This document shows, in pieces, positions 46,155-57,738 of a stretch of 64,000 bases of DNA. The notes beneath the pieces are model-generated. The model did not search any database, was not told where the DNA came from, and was given only the letters and a program-made list of their open reading frames with translations. The DNA comes from Ziziphus jujuba (taxonomy: Eukaryota; Streptophyta; Magnoliopsida; Rosales; Rhamnaceae), in assembly GCF_031755915.1 (NCBI RefSeq), contig NC_083379.1, forward strand, positions 48,093,501 to 48,157,500, written 5' to 3'. The position numbers were made by a program, and so were the translations under genes. Every line of letters begins with the position of its first letter. Positions within the stretch are counted from its first letter, which is position 1.

Positions 46155-48805
46155 TGATGTGATTCCACCCGAGCTCGCTCAACAGATAACTCGCTGGGGT
46201 GCTGACTCGACATGGATAAAGACTGGACCAATCACGAGAGCTCAAATTAAGAGATTTAAGGATAACCTAGGAGCATTTATACATGGGCTAATCAATTCTC
46301 AACAGAGCTTGTTCATACTAGAAGGTACAAAGCCTATTCTAAGCATCCAAGTGGTGGAAGCCGCTACGGACCCAAGTAGCGATTTTGGTGCAAATATGGA
46401 CACCGAGCAGCATCAAATGATTCCAACTCTTTATGGATTCAATAAATATGTCTAAGAGGATATGGAATCAAGTCAAGCCAGCTTCAAAGGCATTCAAAAA
46501 GGGGTTGTACGAACAGCTTCAAATTTGCCCATATTTTACTGTATTTTGTGCTGTCTTTACTGTATTTTGCTGAGTTGGCTTTTTCTCTTTCCTCCAAGCA
46601 AGGGCAATGTGTGGGACTCCATAATAAGCTTATTCGGCATCCTAAAAAGCATATAGAAGCTTATTTGGAGCTCAAAGAGGTTAAAGATTGGTCAAAGTCA
46701 ACTTAGTCAAAAAGCTAGTATTTTAGTTTTCTAATTTGATTCTACTTTTTGTTTTAGGAAATTAGTCTTTTATTTTGATTTTTATTTATTTATTTTCTGG
46801 AAAAATAAGTTTCGGAAATTTATTATTTTAGTATTTCAATTGTAAATTAATTAATTACTAATTTAAAGTAAAGGAATTAATTAATCCAAATTAGTTTAGG
46901 AAACTAGGAAAAATTAGGCACTTTCTGATACGAACCTAGGACGACCTGCTCCTAAACCCGTATTATATTAGCCCGGATCTTTAATTAAGTTCAAGTTCTA
47001 ATGGAATGGACCTCAACCCCTAACCAACCTGTGGTTAGAAACCTTGGTATAATGTAGACGCCACAATAGGGGATGGAAAACCTATTGATAAGTCAAGCTA
47101 AAACAACCAATTCTCTAATGGTGTTTTAGGTGTTCTCAAAGAACAAAGAGATAATTAATCTCACAAGTATTTTCTTAATCAAATCAAAGTTTCAAAGTTA
47201 TCTTATTAATGAAAAATAAGCCTTTAAATAGGCTTTGAAAGAAACAAAATAAACCCTAAAAACCCTAGGAAAAACCGGCCACACAATGAAGAAGTCTACC
47301 TTAGCCGAAACTTTCCTTTTCCTAATCTAATTTGGATTAATTAATTCCTTTATTTTGAATTAGGAATTAATTAATTTACAATGAAAATAATAAAATAATA
47401 ACTTTCCTAATCTTATTTGTCACAATAGGGGATGGAAAACCTATTGATAAGTCAAGCTAAAACAACCAATTCTCTAATGGTGTTTTAGGTGTTCTCAAAG
47501 AACAAAGAGATAATTAATCTCACAAGTATTTTCTTAATCAAATCAAAGTTTCAAAGTTATCTTATTAATGAAAAATAAGCCTTTAAATAGGCTTTGAAAG
47601 AAACAAAATAAACCCTAAAAACCCTAGGAAAAACCGGCCACACAATGAAGAAGTCTACCTTGGCCGAAACTTTCCTTTTCCTAATCTAATTTGGATTAAT
47701 TAATTCCTTTATTTTGAATTAGCAATTAATTAATTTACAATGAAAATAATAAAATAATAACTTTCCTAATCTTATTTGTCCAGAAAATAAATAAATAGAA
47801 ACTAAAAATAATGGTAGTTTCCTAAAACAAAAAGTAGAATAAAATTAGGAAACTAAAATACTAGCTGTTTTTGATCAAGTTGACTTTGATCAATCTTTGA
47901 CCTCTTTGAGCTTCAAATCAGCTTCTAGATGCTTTGTAGGATGCCAAATAAGCTGAATATGAAGTCCCACACGTTGCCCATGCTTGGAAAAATAAGAAAA
48001 GGCTAAAACAGTAAAATACAGTAAAGCCAGCAAGCAATACAGCAAATTCGGCCAAATTGTTGAGGCTGTCCGTACAAGCCCTTTTTGATTGCATTTGAGG
48101 CTGCTTTAACTTGATTCCATGACCTCTTAGGCATATATATTGAACCCATAAAGCATTGGAACCATTTCATGCTTCCCAGACTCCAAAAATGTATCAAAAC
48201 CGTCACCCGGGTCCGTATCGGCTTCCACCACTTGGATGCTTCGAATAGGCTTTGTATCTTCAAGTATGAACAAGCTCTGTTGAGATTGATTAACCTATGT
48301 ATAAATACTCCCAGGTTGCCCTTAAATCTCTTAATTTGAGCTCTTTTGATTGGCCTAGTCTTCATCTGTGTCGAGTCAGCACCCCAGCGGGTTATCGGTT
48401 GAGGGGCCTCGGGCGGAATCACATCACTTTCCTTTTCTCTACTTTCTTTTTCTCCACACTTTGAGTCTGGTTTTCAATTAATTGTTTTAGGGTTTTTGCT
48501 TTGTAATCTTAGCCTATTAAAGGCTTATTTTCAATGAGAAATCAATCTTGAATTTTATACAGAAAATTATTTATGAGATTGAATTCTCTTTGTTCTTTTG
48601 AACACCTAAAACACCATTAGTGAATGAGTGTTTTAGTTTGACTTATTAATAGGCCTTCTATCATCTATTGTGGCATCTTTGTTATATACCAAGGTTTCTA
48701 ATCATAGGTTGGTTAGAGGTCAAGGTGACCATTAGAACTTGAACATAATTAGATCCGGGCTAATATAATACGGGTTTAGGAGCAGGTCATCCTAGGTTCG
48801 TATCA
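46155..48805 (+). mobile_element. Solo LTR-B in trnE, plus strand, itself interrupted
   Basis: It starts TGATGTGATTCC at 46155 and ends GGTTCGTATCA at 48805, with a perfect TAGTG duplication at 46150-46154 and 48806-48810. Without the nested LTR (46926-48426 plus one CTTTC) it is 1145 bp. Its first ~290 bp are an open frame (46159-46455: IPPELAQ.. through KTGPITRAQIKRF to FNKYV stop), which is the LTR-encoded tail of gag-pol. Confidence 0.95.
46926..48426 (-). mobile_element. Solo LTR-B nested in another LTR-B, with internal tandem duplication
   Basis: It runs from TGATACGAACC at 46926 to CACATCA at 48426, flanked by a perfect CTTTC duplication (46921-46925 and 48427-48431). It is 1501 bp, of which 359 bp is an extra tandem copy (47062-47420 repeated as 47421-47779). 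Only a few differences separate the two copies, for example CTTAGCCG/CTTGGCCG. The reverse-strand frame 48003-48422 carries the frameshift common to the minus-strand copies. Confidence 0.95.
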
Positions 48806-48865
48806 TAGTGGTTCAGGACAAGTCTCTTTCAAGGAGGCAACGGGGATTCGACTTACCCTGGGGTA
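48806..48865 (+). tRNA. trnE-UUC: trnE-UUC pseudogene, 3' part
   Basis: TAGTGGTTCAGGAC, the anticodon region TCTTTCAAGG and the T arm GGGGATTCGACTT match plastid trnE-UUC. The acceptor 3' strand has lost one G. With 46138-46154 it makes a nearly complete gene split by the LTR. Confidence 0.88.
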
Positions 48866-48929
48866 GGGTTCTATGAATGGAAGTTGATCATGGATTATCA
48901 ATAAGCATGAAGTTGCTTCTTCCTGCCAT

Positions 48930-49013
48930 GGGTCGATGCCCGAGCGGTTAATGGTCATGGACTGTAAATTCTTTGGCAATATGCCTATGTTGGTTCAAAT
49001 CAAGCTTGGCCTA
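48930..49013 (+). tRNA. trnY-GUA: trnY-GUA pseudogene
   Basis: This 84-nt copy of plastid tRNA-Tyr lies 64 bp after trnE in plastome order. It has GGGTCGATGCCCGAGCGG, the anticodon GTA in ACTGTAAATTC and the T arm GGTTCAAATC. The variable arm and acceptor stem carry several changes. Confidence 0.9.
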
Positions 49014-49462
49014 ATAATTCACCGATCCACCATGAATTGTATAAATGTTCATATTTTCCTATTTCTGCATGATCAAAATGAACCTGTCAATGGCTCTTGG
49101 TGGTACGAATTCAAGGCATCTCTGTGTAGCCTTTAATTTTTACAATTTAGTATTGTCCTTTGTATGAGTAGTCAGATTATAATTGATAATTTCCCATAAT
49201 ATTGATAACATACCATTATGGTGAATATGCATAATATTCATCATCCTGAAATCATTTATATTTGTTCATTTGAAAATGAACAAATGAGTCCCATGTTAAT
49301 GATGTAATATACCACCAAGAGATGGTATATTTTAATTCTATACTCCTTTTGCTTACAAAGTAAAAAAAAATTATAAACATTCTCCAGATGGTATCAACTC
49401 ATAATCCAAAGCACCTATGGAATTAATGTTATTATAATACTAATAACTCCTGGTAAAAGGAG
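49014..49462. other. Unassigned spacer
   Basis: I see no gene. It contains an inverted motif (TTGTTCATTTGAAAATGAACAA near 49261-49282, a perfect 11-bp-arm palindrome) and a partial inverted pair around AGAGATGGTATATT. The expected trnD gene of the plastid order is not visible. Confidence 0.5.
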
Positions 49463-50069
49463 GCATGCATGCAAGAGTTGGTGAGATTTTGAATTTCAAA
49501 AAACTGTCTCCACCTAATCCTATACTACTACTTTGACCAGATGGAAGGCTGAGATATCTTCATCCAAATTGCTTGAATTTTGGCATGTGACATGTTGAAA
49601 TATCAAAGATGAAATATAGAGAATACCAAGTCCAAAAGAATTGGGTAAGACCTCTAATTCATCTCAAACTCGTGGGCCATAACTGTTGGAAATCTCAGGA
49701 GTTATGCCAAATTGCAACCTGCATATCTTCGACTTCCCAAGGCCTTTTTTGAGTCATTATTTTTTCTATATTTTTCCTTACATGTCTACTACAACATATC
49801 CAAAAATCATAAACTGGTTCTAAAAGATCAGAGAACACCCCCAACAATGGTCCTATGTTACTGGAAACACTGTTTCCAGCATATACCTATTTTACAAAAT
49901 AAAATCAATACCTAACAAAGAGACAATTCCTGAGCTAAATACATAAAAATTTGGCATTCAAAAGAAATTAAAAAGAAAAAAAAATATATAGACATAAATA
50001 TTGCATTAGGTCATTCAACAAAATATTTCTTTTAAAGAAAGAAAGAGGGTACAAACCTTGGTGGATTTT

Positions 50070-51345
50070 GGTTTGCACAAGGTGGCAAGATTACCACCTT
50101 TTCAAGAAAAAGAGTACAAGCTTCATAAAGCCTTGTACAGGCTCAAACAAGCTCCAAGAGCTTGGTATACAAGAATTGATGACTACCTGATGTGATTCCG
50201 CCTAAACCTGCACAACCGACAACCTGCTAGGGTGCTGACCCGGTACGGATGAAGACTGGGCCGATCACTAGGGCTCAAACTAAGAGATTTAAGGCCAAAA
50301 TTTCTACTTTTATCCAGGAGGTAATTCATTCTCAAGAGGGCTTGTCCATACTCGAAGATCCAAGACATGTTCTGAGCATACAAGTGGTGGAAGCTGGTAC
50401 ATTTTTGGAGTCCGGGAAGCATGAAATGGTTCCAATGTTTCATGGATTCAATACATATGTATAAGAGGACATGGAATCAAATCAGCTTCAAAGTCATCCA
50501 AAAAGGGGTTGTACGGACAGTTAGTAAATTTGGCCTGTTTTTGCTGTATTTTGTGTTGGCTTTACTGTATTGTACTGAGTTGGCTTTTTCTTTTTCTTCC
50601 AAGCAAGGGTAACGTGTGGGACTTCATAATAAGCTCATTTGGCATCCCAAAAAGCATACTGAAGCTGATTTGGAGCTCAAATTGGTCAAAAAATGGTCAA
50701 AGTCAACTTAGTCAAAAAGCTAGTATTTTAGTTTCCTAATTTGATTTTACTTTTTGTTTTAGGAAGTTATCATTACTTTTTAGTTTTTATTTATTTATTT
50801 GCTGGATAAATAAGTTTAGGAAATTTATTATTTTATTATTTTCATTGTAAATTAATTAATTCCTAATATAAAATAAAGGCATTAATTAATCCAAATAAGA
50901 TTAGGAAAGGAGTGAGAATTTCGGCCACCATAGAAAATTACTTTGTATGGCTGGTTTTCCCTTTGTTTTTAGGGTTTATTTCATGACTTTATAACCTATA
51001 TAAAGGCTTATTTTTCAATAAAAATTAAGCTTGAATTTTATACAAAATTTTTTATACAGAAGCTTGAATTTCTTCTGTTTGTTCTTTTGTGAGATTGAAT
51101 GAGTGCTTTTCAAGGAGTGATAATGAGCCTACACTCTATATCAAAGCCAACTCACATGAAGATGCAATGGTAATCTCTCTTTATTTTGATGATTTGCTAC
51201 TAACAGGTTGCAATACCAAAGACATTCAAAAATTTAAAGATAAAGTAATGGAAACCTTCGTGATGTCCGACCGTGTCTTAATGAATTATTTTCTAGGTTT
51301 GGAGATCAAGCAAACAAGTAAAGGTATAATTCTATTTCAATAAAA
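50070..51345 (+). pseudogene. Ty1/copia reverse transcriptase, split by an LTR
   Basis: The left piece reads EYKLHKALYRLKQAPRAWYT then RIDDYL (about 50107-50187), a signature of copia polymerases. The right piece, after the LTR at 50188, reads SRSDNEPTLYIKANSHEDAM, then the catalytic YFDDLLLTG (both Asp kept) and VMETFVMSD and YFLGLEIKQ, ending at a stop at 51341-51343. The two halves join exactly at the insertion, showing that the polymerase frame predates the LTR-B copy. Confidence 0.85.
50188..51098 (+). mobile_element. LTR-B, plus strand, 3' end missing, in copia RT
   Basis: It starts TGATGTGATTCCGCC at 50188. Its first ~270 bp encode the tail frame (50249-50464: MKTGPITRAQTKRF.. to FNTYV). 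Similarity to other LTR-B copies ends near 51098 in the GAGATTGAATGAGTG block, about 240 bp short of the expected end, and copia sequence resumes. Its solo or paired origin cannot be told. Confidence 0.85.
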
Positions 51346-51469
51346 ATATGCTTTGAATTTTCTTGATAAGTTTCAATTAGAAAATGTCAAGATTGTTGAA
51401 CACCAATGATTCAAAATGCCAAGTTCGAATTTGATGATGGAAGTGGGAAAGTGAATCCCTCGGTTTATA

Positions 51470-51724
51470 GAAGCCTAATTGGAAGCTTGCTTTATTTGTG
51501 TGCTTCAAGACCTGATATTATGTATGCTGTAAGTGTGCTATCAAGTTCATAAGTGCACCATCTCAAAACAATTACCAAGCTGCAAAAAGAGTCCTATGGT
51601 ATGTCAAGGGCACGACCAACTTTGGAATCCTATACAAGCATGGCAACATGTGTGAATTAGTTGGCTATTGTGATAGTGATTGGGCAGTTAGCTCGGAAGA
51701 CATGAAGAGCACCTTGTTGGAGTT
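51470..51724 (+). pseudogene. Ty1/copia RNase H fragment
   Basis: Frames with several stops and shifts contain [20 protein letters not shown] and ELVGYCDSDWAVSSEDMKST, the copia RNase H start. The frame is cut at 51725 by a solo LTR-B and continues briefly at 52865 (GAGTTTGGTGTGG). Confidence 0.8.
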
Positions 51725-52864
51725 TGATACGAACCTAGGACGACCTGCTCCTAAACCCGTATTATATTAGCCCGGATCTTTAATTAAGTTCAAGTTCTAA
51801 TGGAATGGACCTCAACCCCTAACCAACCTGTGGTTAGAAACCTTGGTATAATGTAGACGCCACAATAGGGGATGGAAAACCTATTGATAAGTCAAGCTAA
51901 AACAACCAATTCTCTAATGGTGTTTTAGGTGTTCTCAAAGAACAAAGAGATAATTAATCTCATAAGTACTTTTTTTAGTCTAATCAAAGTTGTATTCTTA
52001 TTGAAAAATAAGCCTTTAAATAGGCTTTGAAAGAAACAAAATAAAAACCTAGAACATAAAGAAAACCAGCCACCACACATAAAGAAACCTAGTTGGCTGA
52101 AACTATACTTCCTTTCCTAATCTAAGTTTGATTAATTAATTCCTTTATATTAAATTAGGAATTAATCAATTGACAATGGAAAGAATAAAATAAAAACCTT
52201 CCTAAAGTTATTTTTCCAGAAAATAAATAAACAAAAGCCAAAAAGTAATGGCAATTTCCTAAAACAAAAAGTAAAAACAAATTAGGAAACTAAAAATGCT
52301 AGCCTTTTTGATCAAGTTGACTTTGATCAATCTTTGACCTCTTTGAGCTTCAAATCAGCTTCTAGATGCTTTTTAGGATGCCAAATAAGCAGAATATGAA
52401 GTCCCACACGTTGCCCATGCTTGGAAAAATAAGAAAAGGCTAATACAGTAAAATACAGTAAAGCCAGCAAGCAATACAGCAAATTCGGCCAAATTGTTGA
52501 TGCTGTCCGTACAAGCCCTTTTTGATTGTATTTGAGGCTGCTTTAACTTAATTCCATGACCTCTTAGGCATATGTATTGAACTCATAAAGCATTGGAACC
52601 ATTTCATGCTTCCCGGACTCCAAAAATGTACCAAAACCGTTGCCCCGGGTCCGTATCGGCATCCACCACTTGGATGCTTAGAATAGGCTTTGTATCTTCA
52701 AGTATGGACAAGCTCTGTTGAGATTGATTACCCCCTGTATAAATACTCCCAGGTTGTCCTTAAATCTCTTAATTTGAGCTCTTATGATTGGCCTAGTCTT
52801 CATCCGTGTCGAGTCAGCACCCCAGCGAGTTATCGGTTGAGCGGGCTCAGGCGAAATCACATCA
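51725..52864 (-). mobile_element. Solo LTR-B in copia RNase H, minus strand
   Basis: It runs from TGATACGAACCTAGG at 51725 to CACATCA at 52864, with a perfect GAGTT duplication at 51720-51724 and 52865-52869. It is 1140 bp long. It shares the one-base loss in the tail frame with the other minus-strand solo copies. Confidence 0.95.
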
Positions 52865-54586
52865 GAGTTTGGTGTGGTTTTGAGTTCACTTGGCCAAGAG
52901 TGTTGTACACAAGGTGTTAGTCTTGTGCACAACCTTTAATCCGGTTTTTGGTTTGATGTTTGGGTGATTTTTTATGTGTTTGTTTTTGGCATGGTGATAT
53001 TTAGGATTGTTATGGTTTTTGTTTTGAATGAAGAAGAAGAGAAGATGTTAGAGTAGGCCACACAAAACTAGACAGCACACTTATTCGTTTTTGTTTTTCA
53101 TTCATTTGTTGCATATATAGATACAAAAATTGTCTCATACATGTGAGGTGTGTGTGGGACCAAATGGAAGTCTTTAAAATTCAAAATTTTACACATTTCC
53201 CACTTAAAATTATGATACATAACCATTCAACCACCAGCTTCACATGTGAGTGCATAATCATGACAAGAGTTGGTGAGATTTTGAATTTCAAAAAACTGTC
53301 TCCACCTAATCCTATACCACTACTTTGACCAGATGGAAGGCTGGGATATCTTCATCAAAATTGCTTCAATTTTGGCATGTGGCATGTTGAAATATCAAGG
53401 ATGAAATCTGGAGAAGACCAAGTCCAAAATAATTGGATAAGGCCTCCAATTCATCTCAAACCCGTGGGCCATAACTACTGGAAATATCAGCCGTTATGCC
53501 AACTTGAAACCTACATATCTTGGGCTTTCCAAGGCCTCTTTGAGTCATTCTTTTTTCTATATTTTCATTTACATGCCTACTATAACATATCGAAAAACCA
53601 TAAACTCATTCTAAAATCTATGTTTCCGGAAACACTGTTTCCAGCAGATAGCCATTTTATAAAATAAAATCAATACCCAACAAAGAGACAATTCCTAAGC
53701 TAAATACAATAAAACTTACGTATTCAAAAGACATTAAAAGGAATATAAAACATAGAAAAAAAATATTGCATTAGTGATGTGATTCGGCCCGAGCCCGCAC
53801 AACTAATAACCTGCTGGGGTGCTGACTCGACACGGATAAAGACTGGGCCAATCACAAGAGCTCAAATGAAGAGATTTAAGGGCAAACTGGGAGCATTTAT
53901 ACAGGGGGTAATCAATTCTTAATAGAGCTTGTCCATACTAGAAGATACAAAGCCTATTTTAAGCATCCAAGTGGTGGAAGTCGATACGGACCCGGGTAGC
54001 GATTTTGGTGCAAATATGGATACCGAGCAGCATGAAATGGCTCCAACTCTTTATGGATTCAATACATATATCTAAGATGATATGAAATCAAGTCAATCCA
54101 GCTTCAAAGGCATTCAAAAAGGGGTTGTACGGACAGCTTCAAATTTGGCATGCTTTTACTGTATTTTGCTGAGTTGGGCTTTTCTCTTTCCTCCAAGCAA
54201 GGGCAACATGTGGGACTCCATAATAAGCTTATTTGGCATCCTAAAAAGCATATAGAAGCTGATTTGGAACTCAAAGAGGTTGAAGATTGGTGAAAGTCAA
54301 CGTAGTCAAAAAGCTAGTATTTAGTTTCCTAATTTGATTCTACTTTTTTTTTTAGGAAATTACCATTACCTTTTGGTTTTTATTTATTTATTTATTTTCT
54401 GGAGAAATAAGTTAAGGAAAGTTATTAGTTTATTATTTTTATTGTAAATTAATTAATTCCTAATTCAAAATAAAGGAATTAATTAATCTAGGTTAGATTA
54501 GGAAAGGAGTGAAAATGTCAGCCACCATAGGAAACCACTTTGTATGGTCGGTTTTGCCTTTATTTTTAGGGTTTTATTTCATGAAT

Positions 54587-55435
54587 TTGTAGCATATTTG
54601 GAATGGGAGGAGAGAATGGAGATGATCTTTGATTGCCACAACTATTCAGAGGCCAAGAAGGTGAAATTGGAAGCAATGGAGTTTGGTCATTATGCACTCC
54701 AATGGTGGACAAATGAGCAAAATACCTGAAGAAGAGTCGGTGATGACTTGATCACTACATGGCGACAAATGAAAGGAGCCATGAGGAAGCGATTTGTACC
54801 ATCACACTATCATAGGTTGCTGCATCAAAGGCTTCAATCTTTATCTCAAAGAAGTATGTCCGTGAAAGATTATTACAAGGAGATGGAGCACTTATGATGA
54901 GGCTAAGCATGAATGGGGATAGAGAAACAACTATGGTAAGGTTCCTTGGTGGTTTGAATCGTGACATAGCCAATCAACTAGAATTGCAACAATATGTGGA
55001 ATTGGAGGAAATGTTGCATGTGGCTATTAAGCTTGAGCATCAATTTAGGTGGAGGGGTGTCAACTCACGGTTTGGAGGTGTTTCCAACAGCATAAGATCA
55101 ATTCCAAGTGGCTGGAGAAGTAACCCTAACTATGAAAGCAAGCCAAAGCCGAAGGTGGGGGAAGAAAGCTCCAATCGGCCAAAGAAGGAGCAATAAATCG
55201 AATCTGTCCAAGTCCATAAAAATGAGGTAAAATCTGATCCTAAACCTTCAAGATCAAGAGAAATAATTTGTTTTAAGTGCCAAAGAAGAGGAAACATTGC
55301 CAATCAATGCCCGAATAGAACAATCATGGTGCTGAAAAGGTAATGGTGAACTAGAATCCAAAAGCAAGGAAAGTGGGGGAGAGGCCGAATTGGACGATGA
55401 GGAATGTGGAAAAAGGATGAACATGAGGAAACCAA
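54587..55435 (+). pseudogene. gag: LTR-B gag with zinc knuckle, broken
   Basis: This is the structural protein of the CRM-like element. AYLEWEERMEMIFDC (about 54594), MEFGHYALQWWTNEQNT then a TGA, ITTWRQMKGAMRKRFVPSHY, and MARFLGGLN-type sequence (VRFLGGLNRDIANQLELQQY, 54939-55000) match the gag at 63040-64000. The zinc knuckle near 55270-55312 reads CFKCQRRGNIANQC, with Asn at the usual His position, so zinc binding would be lost. Frameshifts and stops lie near 54727, 54893 and 55195. Confidence 0.85.
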
Positions 55436-56392
55436 TGATACGAACCTAGGACGACCTGCTCCTAAACCCGTATTATATTAGCCCGGATCTTAATTAAGTA
55501 TTTTCTTAATCAAATCAAAGTTGTATTCTTATTGATAACTAAGCCTTTAAATAGGCTTTGAAAGAAAGAAAATAAACCCTAAAAACCCTAGGAAAAACCG
55601 GCCACACACATAAAGAAACCTAGTTGGCCGAAACTATACTTCCTTTCCTAATCTAAGTTTGATTAATTAATTCCTTTATATTAAATTAGGAATTAATTAA
55701 TTTACAATGGAAAGAATAAAATAAAAACCTTCCTAAAGTTATTTGTCCAGAAAATAAATAAATAAAAGACAAAAAGTAATGGTAGTTTCCTAAAACAAAA
55801 AGTAAAAACAAATAAGGAAACTAAAAATGCTAGCCTTTTGATCAAGTTGACTTTGATCAATCTTTGACCTCTTTAAGCTTCAAACCAGCTTCTAGATTCT
55901 TTTTAGGATGCCAAATAAGCTGAATATGAAGTCCCACACGTTGCCCATGCTTGGAAAAATAAGAAAAGGCTAATACAATAAAATACAGTAAAGTCAGCAA
56001 GCAATACAGCAAATTCGGCCAAATTGTTGATGCTGTCCGTACAAGCCCTTTTTGATTGTGTTTGAGGCTGTTTAACTTGATTCCATGACCTCTTAGGCAT
56101 ATGTATTGAACCCATAAAGCATGGGAACCATTTCATGCTTCCCGGACTCCAAAAATGTACCAAAACCGTCACCCAGGTCCGTATCGGCTTCCACCACTTG
56201 GATGCTTCGAATAGGCTTTGTATCTTCAAGTATGGACAAACTCTGTTGAGATTGATTACCCTCTGTATAAATACTCCCAGTTTGCCCTTAAATCTCTTAA
56301 TTTGAGCTCTTGTGATTGGCCTAGTCTTCATCCGTGTCGAGTCAGCACCCCAGCGGGTTATCGGTGGAGCGGGCTTGGGCGGAATCACATCA
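55436..56392 (-). mobile_element. LTR-B copy with internal deletion, minus strand
   Basis: It runs from TGATACGAACCTAGG at 55436 to CACATCA at 56392, 957 bp. After CGGATCTTAATTAAGT it jumps to ATTTTCTTAATC; about 180-240 bp present in the other copies is missing, and AAGT occurs at both deletion ends. The flanks ACCAA and AAAAC do not form a target duplication, so one side may have been altered or the copy arose by recombination. Its 197-codon minus-strand frame is a shifted tail frame. Confidence 0.88.
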
Positions 56393-56499
56393 AAAACACT
56401 CCAACCTTCAAGGGCTGACTTGAGATTGGTTGCAAGATGAGTCCTTGCTGTATACAAAGTTGAGGAATAAATCCAAAGAGAGAACATCTTCCACACCCG

Positions 56500-57220
56500 A
56501 TGTGAAATTCAAGGTAAGATTTGTAGTGTGATTATTGATAGTGGAAGTTGTACAAATGTAATTAGTAATCTTGTAGTTGATAAATTAGGCTTAACCACTA
56601 TTAAACATTGAGAATCTTATACATTACAATGGCTTAATGATAGTGGTGAAATAAAAGTGAATAAAAAAGCCAAGGTAGAATTTAACATAGATAAATATGT
56701 GGATGTTGTTTTGTTGATGTTGTGCCCATGCATGCCGGACATATTCTATTAGGTAGACCATGGAAATTTGATAAAGATGCTACTCATTTTGGTCGAAAGA
56801 ATTGTATCATTTTTCAATTCAAAGGCAAGAAGGTCAAGCTGGAGCCATTAACTCCAAATGAAGTATATAGAGACCAATTACAAATCCAATAAAGGAGGGA
56901 GGCCGAAACACTCAAGGAGAAGGCTAGTATGGCACTAACGGCTTCACCATCCATCCAAGAAGGTAAGTCTGAGCTTGCTATCCAAGATAAGCATTTTAAA
57001 ACACAAATTGAGTGGAAAACCCATAAGAAGGGCGAGAGTGGGGTGAGAAGAATGGAGAAAACTGAGAGGGAGGAAAAATGTGTTGTGGTCGAGAGAGAGA
57101 AAGGAAAAGAAAGGAGAGAAAGAAAAACTAAAAAATTTTATTTGAGTTTTGGGGATGTTAATAAGGCCATCTTAGGTAAAAAACCATTGCTGGTTATGAA
57201 TTATAAAGATGCCAATTTAA
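56500..57220 (+). pseudogene. LTR-B protease and linker
   Basis: The segment SVIIDSGSCTNVIS (about 56530-56575) has an intact DSG motif of a retrotransposon aspartic protease, followed by VVDKLGLTT. Downstream, GRPWKFDKDATHFGRKNCI and FQFKGKKVKLEPLTPNE (about 56755-56860) are the conserved segments before RT. A lysine/glutamate-rich linker is open at 56929-57220. Stops at several points break the frame. RT is missing after this. Confidence 0.82.
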
Positions 57221-57224
57221 AAAT

Positions 57225-57610
57225 GATTTGGTTGTATAGAACTTTATCTGCATTATGAAAAGCTTTACGCAGTGGAAATTTGAGAATTTGGGAGATATTA
57301 TTTACTAATATTAAAAGGTGTGATGAACTTATATTTCTAGTATTTGCTGTGATAGTGTTTGACCCAGGAGGTTTGGTTTTGTTGCACTCAAGAAAGGAGA
57401 GGTTCCCTGAACAAAAAAAAAAAAAAAAAGTCCAAGCCTATGCCGCATGTGGAAGGATCTTTTCAAGTTTTGGAGCTGAATAACAAGAATGCATACAAGC
57501 TTGATTTACCGGGTGAGTAGAACATGAGTGCTGCATTTAATGTTGCTGATTTGTTCCCTTTTGATGCAGGTGATGATCTAGATTTGAGGATAAATCCTTT
57601 TCAAGAGGAG
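57225..57610 (+). pseudogene. Rearranged integrase-RT-integrase remnant
   Basis: Three pieces are joined out of order. Integrase core (YRTLSAL.KALRSGNLRIWE, aligned with 59215-59275) is followed by an RT piece (LFTNIKRCDELIFLVF, aligned with about 60610-60680) and then by integrase C-terminus ([56 protein letters not shown]). The last part runs straight into the polypurine tract and 3' LTR. Confidence 0.8.
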
Positions 57611-57615
57611 GGGAA
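57601..57615 (+). other. Polypurine tract within the coding frame
   Basis: The purine run AAGAGGAGGGGAA directly precedes the LTR start TGATGTG at 57616 and at the same time encodes Q-E-E-G-N of the polyprotein. The minus-strand element at 58706 has the equivalent AAGAGGATGGGAA. Confidence 0.85.
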
Positions 57616-57738
57616 TGATGTGATTCCACCGAGCCCGCTCAACCGATAACCTGCTGGGGGGCTGACCCGACACGGATAAAGACCGGGCCAATCACAAGAG
57701 CTCAAACTAAGAGATTAAGGGAAACCTGGGAGCATGTA

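Larger units (their letters stand above)
49463..53774 (+). mobile_element. Ty1/copia element remnant carrying later insertions
   Basis: The remnant has a direct repeat pair (about 49463-50000 and 53263-53765, starting at the shared GTTGGTGAGATTTTG) consistent with LTR remains, reverse transcriptase pieces at about 50070-50187 and 51099-51345, an RNase H piece at about 51470-51724, and a purine tract followed by TGTTAG at 53046, a likely 3' LTR start. Two LTR-B copies interrupt the coding part and a third begins at 53775. No primer site, gag or integrase remains, so most of the 5' half is deleted. Confidence 0.7.
53775..57738 (+). mobile_element. Degenerate LTR-B element, plus strand, with large internal losses
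   Basis: A 5' LTR starts at 53775 (TGATGTGATTCGG) and is joined near 54586 directly to gag, so the LTR 3' part, primer site, leader and gag start are missing. Gag runs to about 55435, a minus-strand LTR-B interrupts it (55436-56392), protease follows at about 56500, then a scrambled integrase-RT-integrase remnant (57225-57610) and the first 123 bp of a 3' LTR (57616-57738), which is cut by the next element. ATTAG at 53770-53774 is the presumed left target site. Confidence 0.85.
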
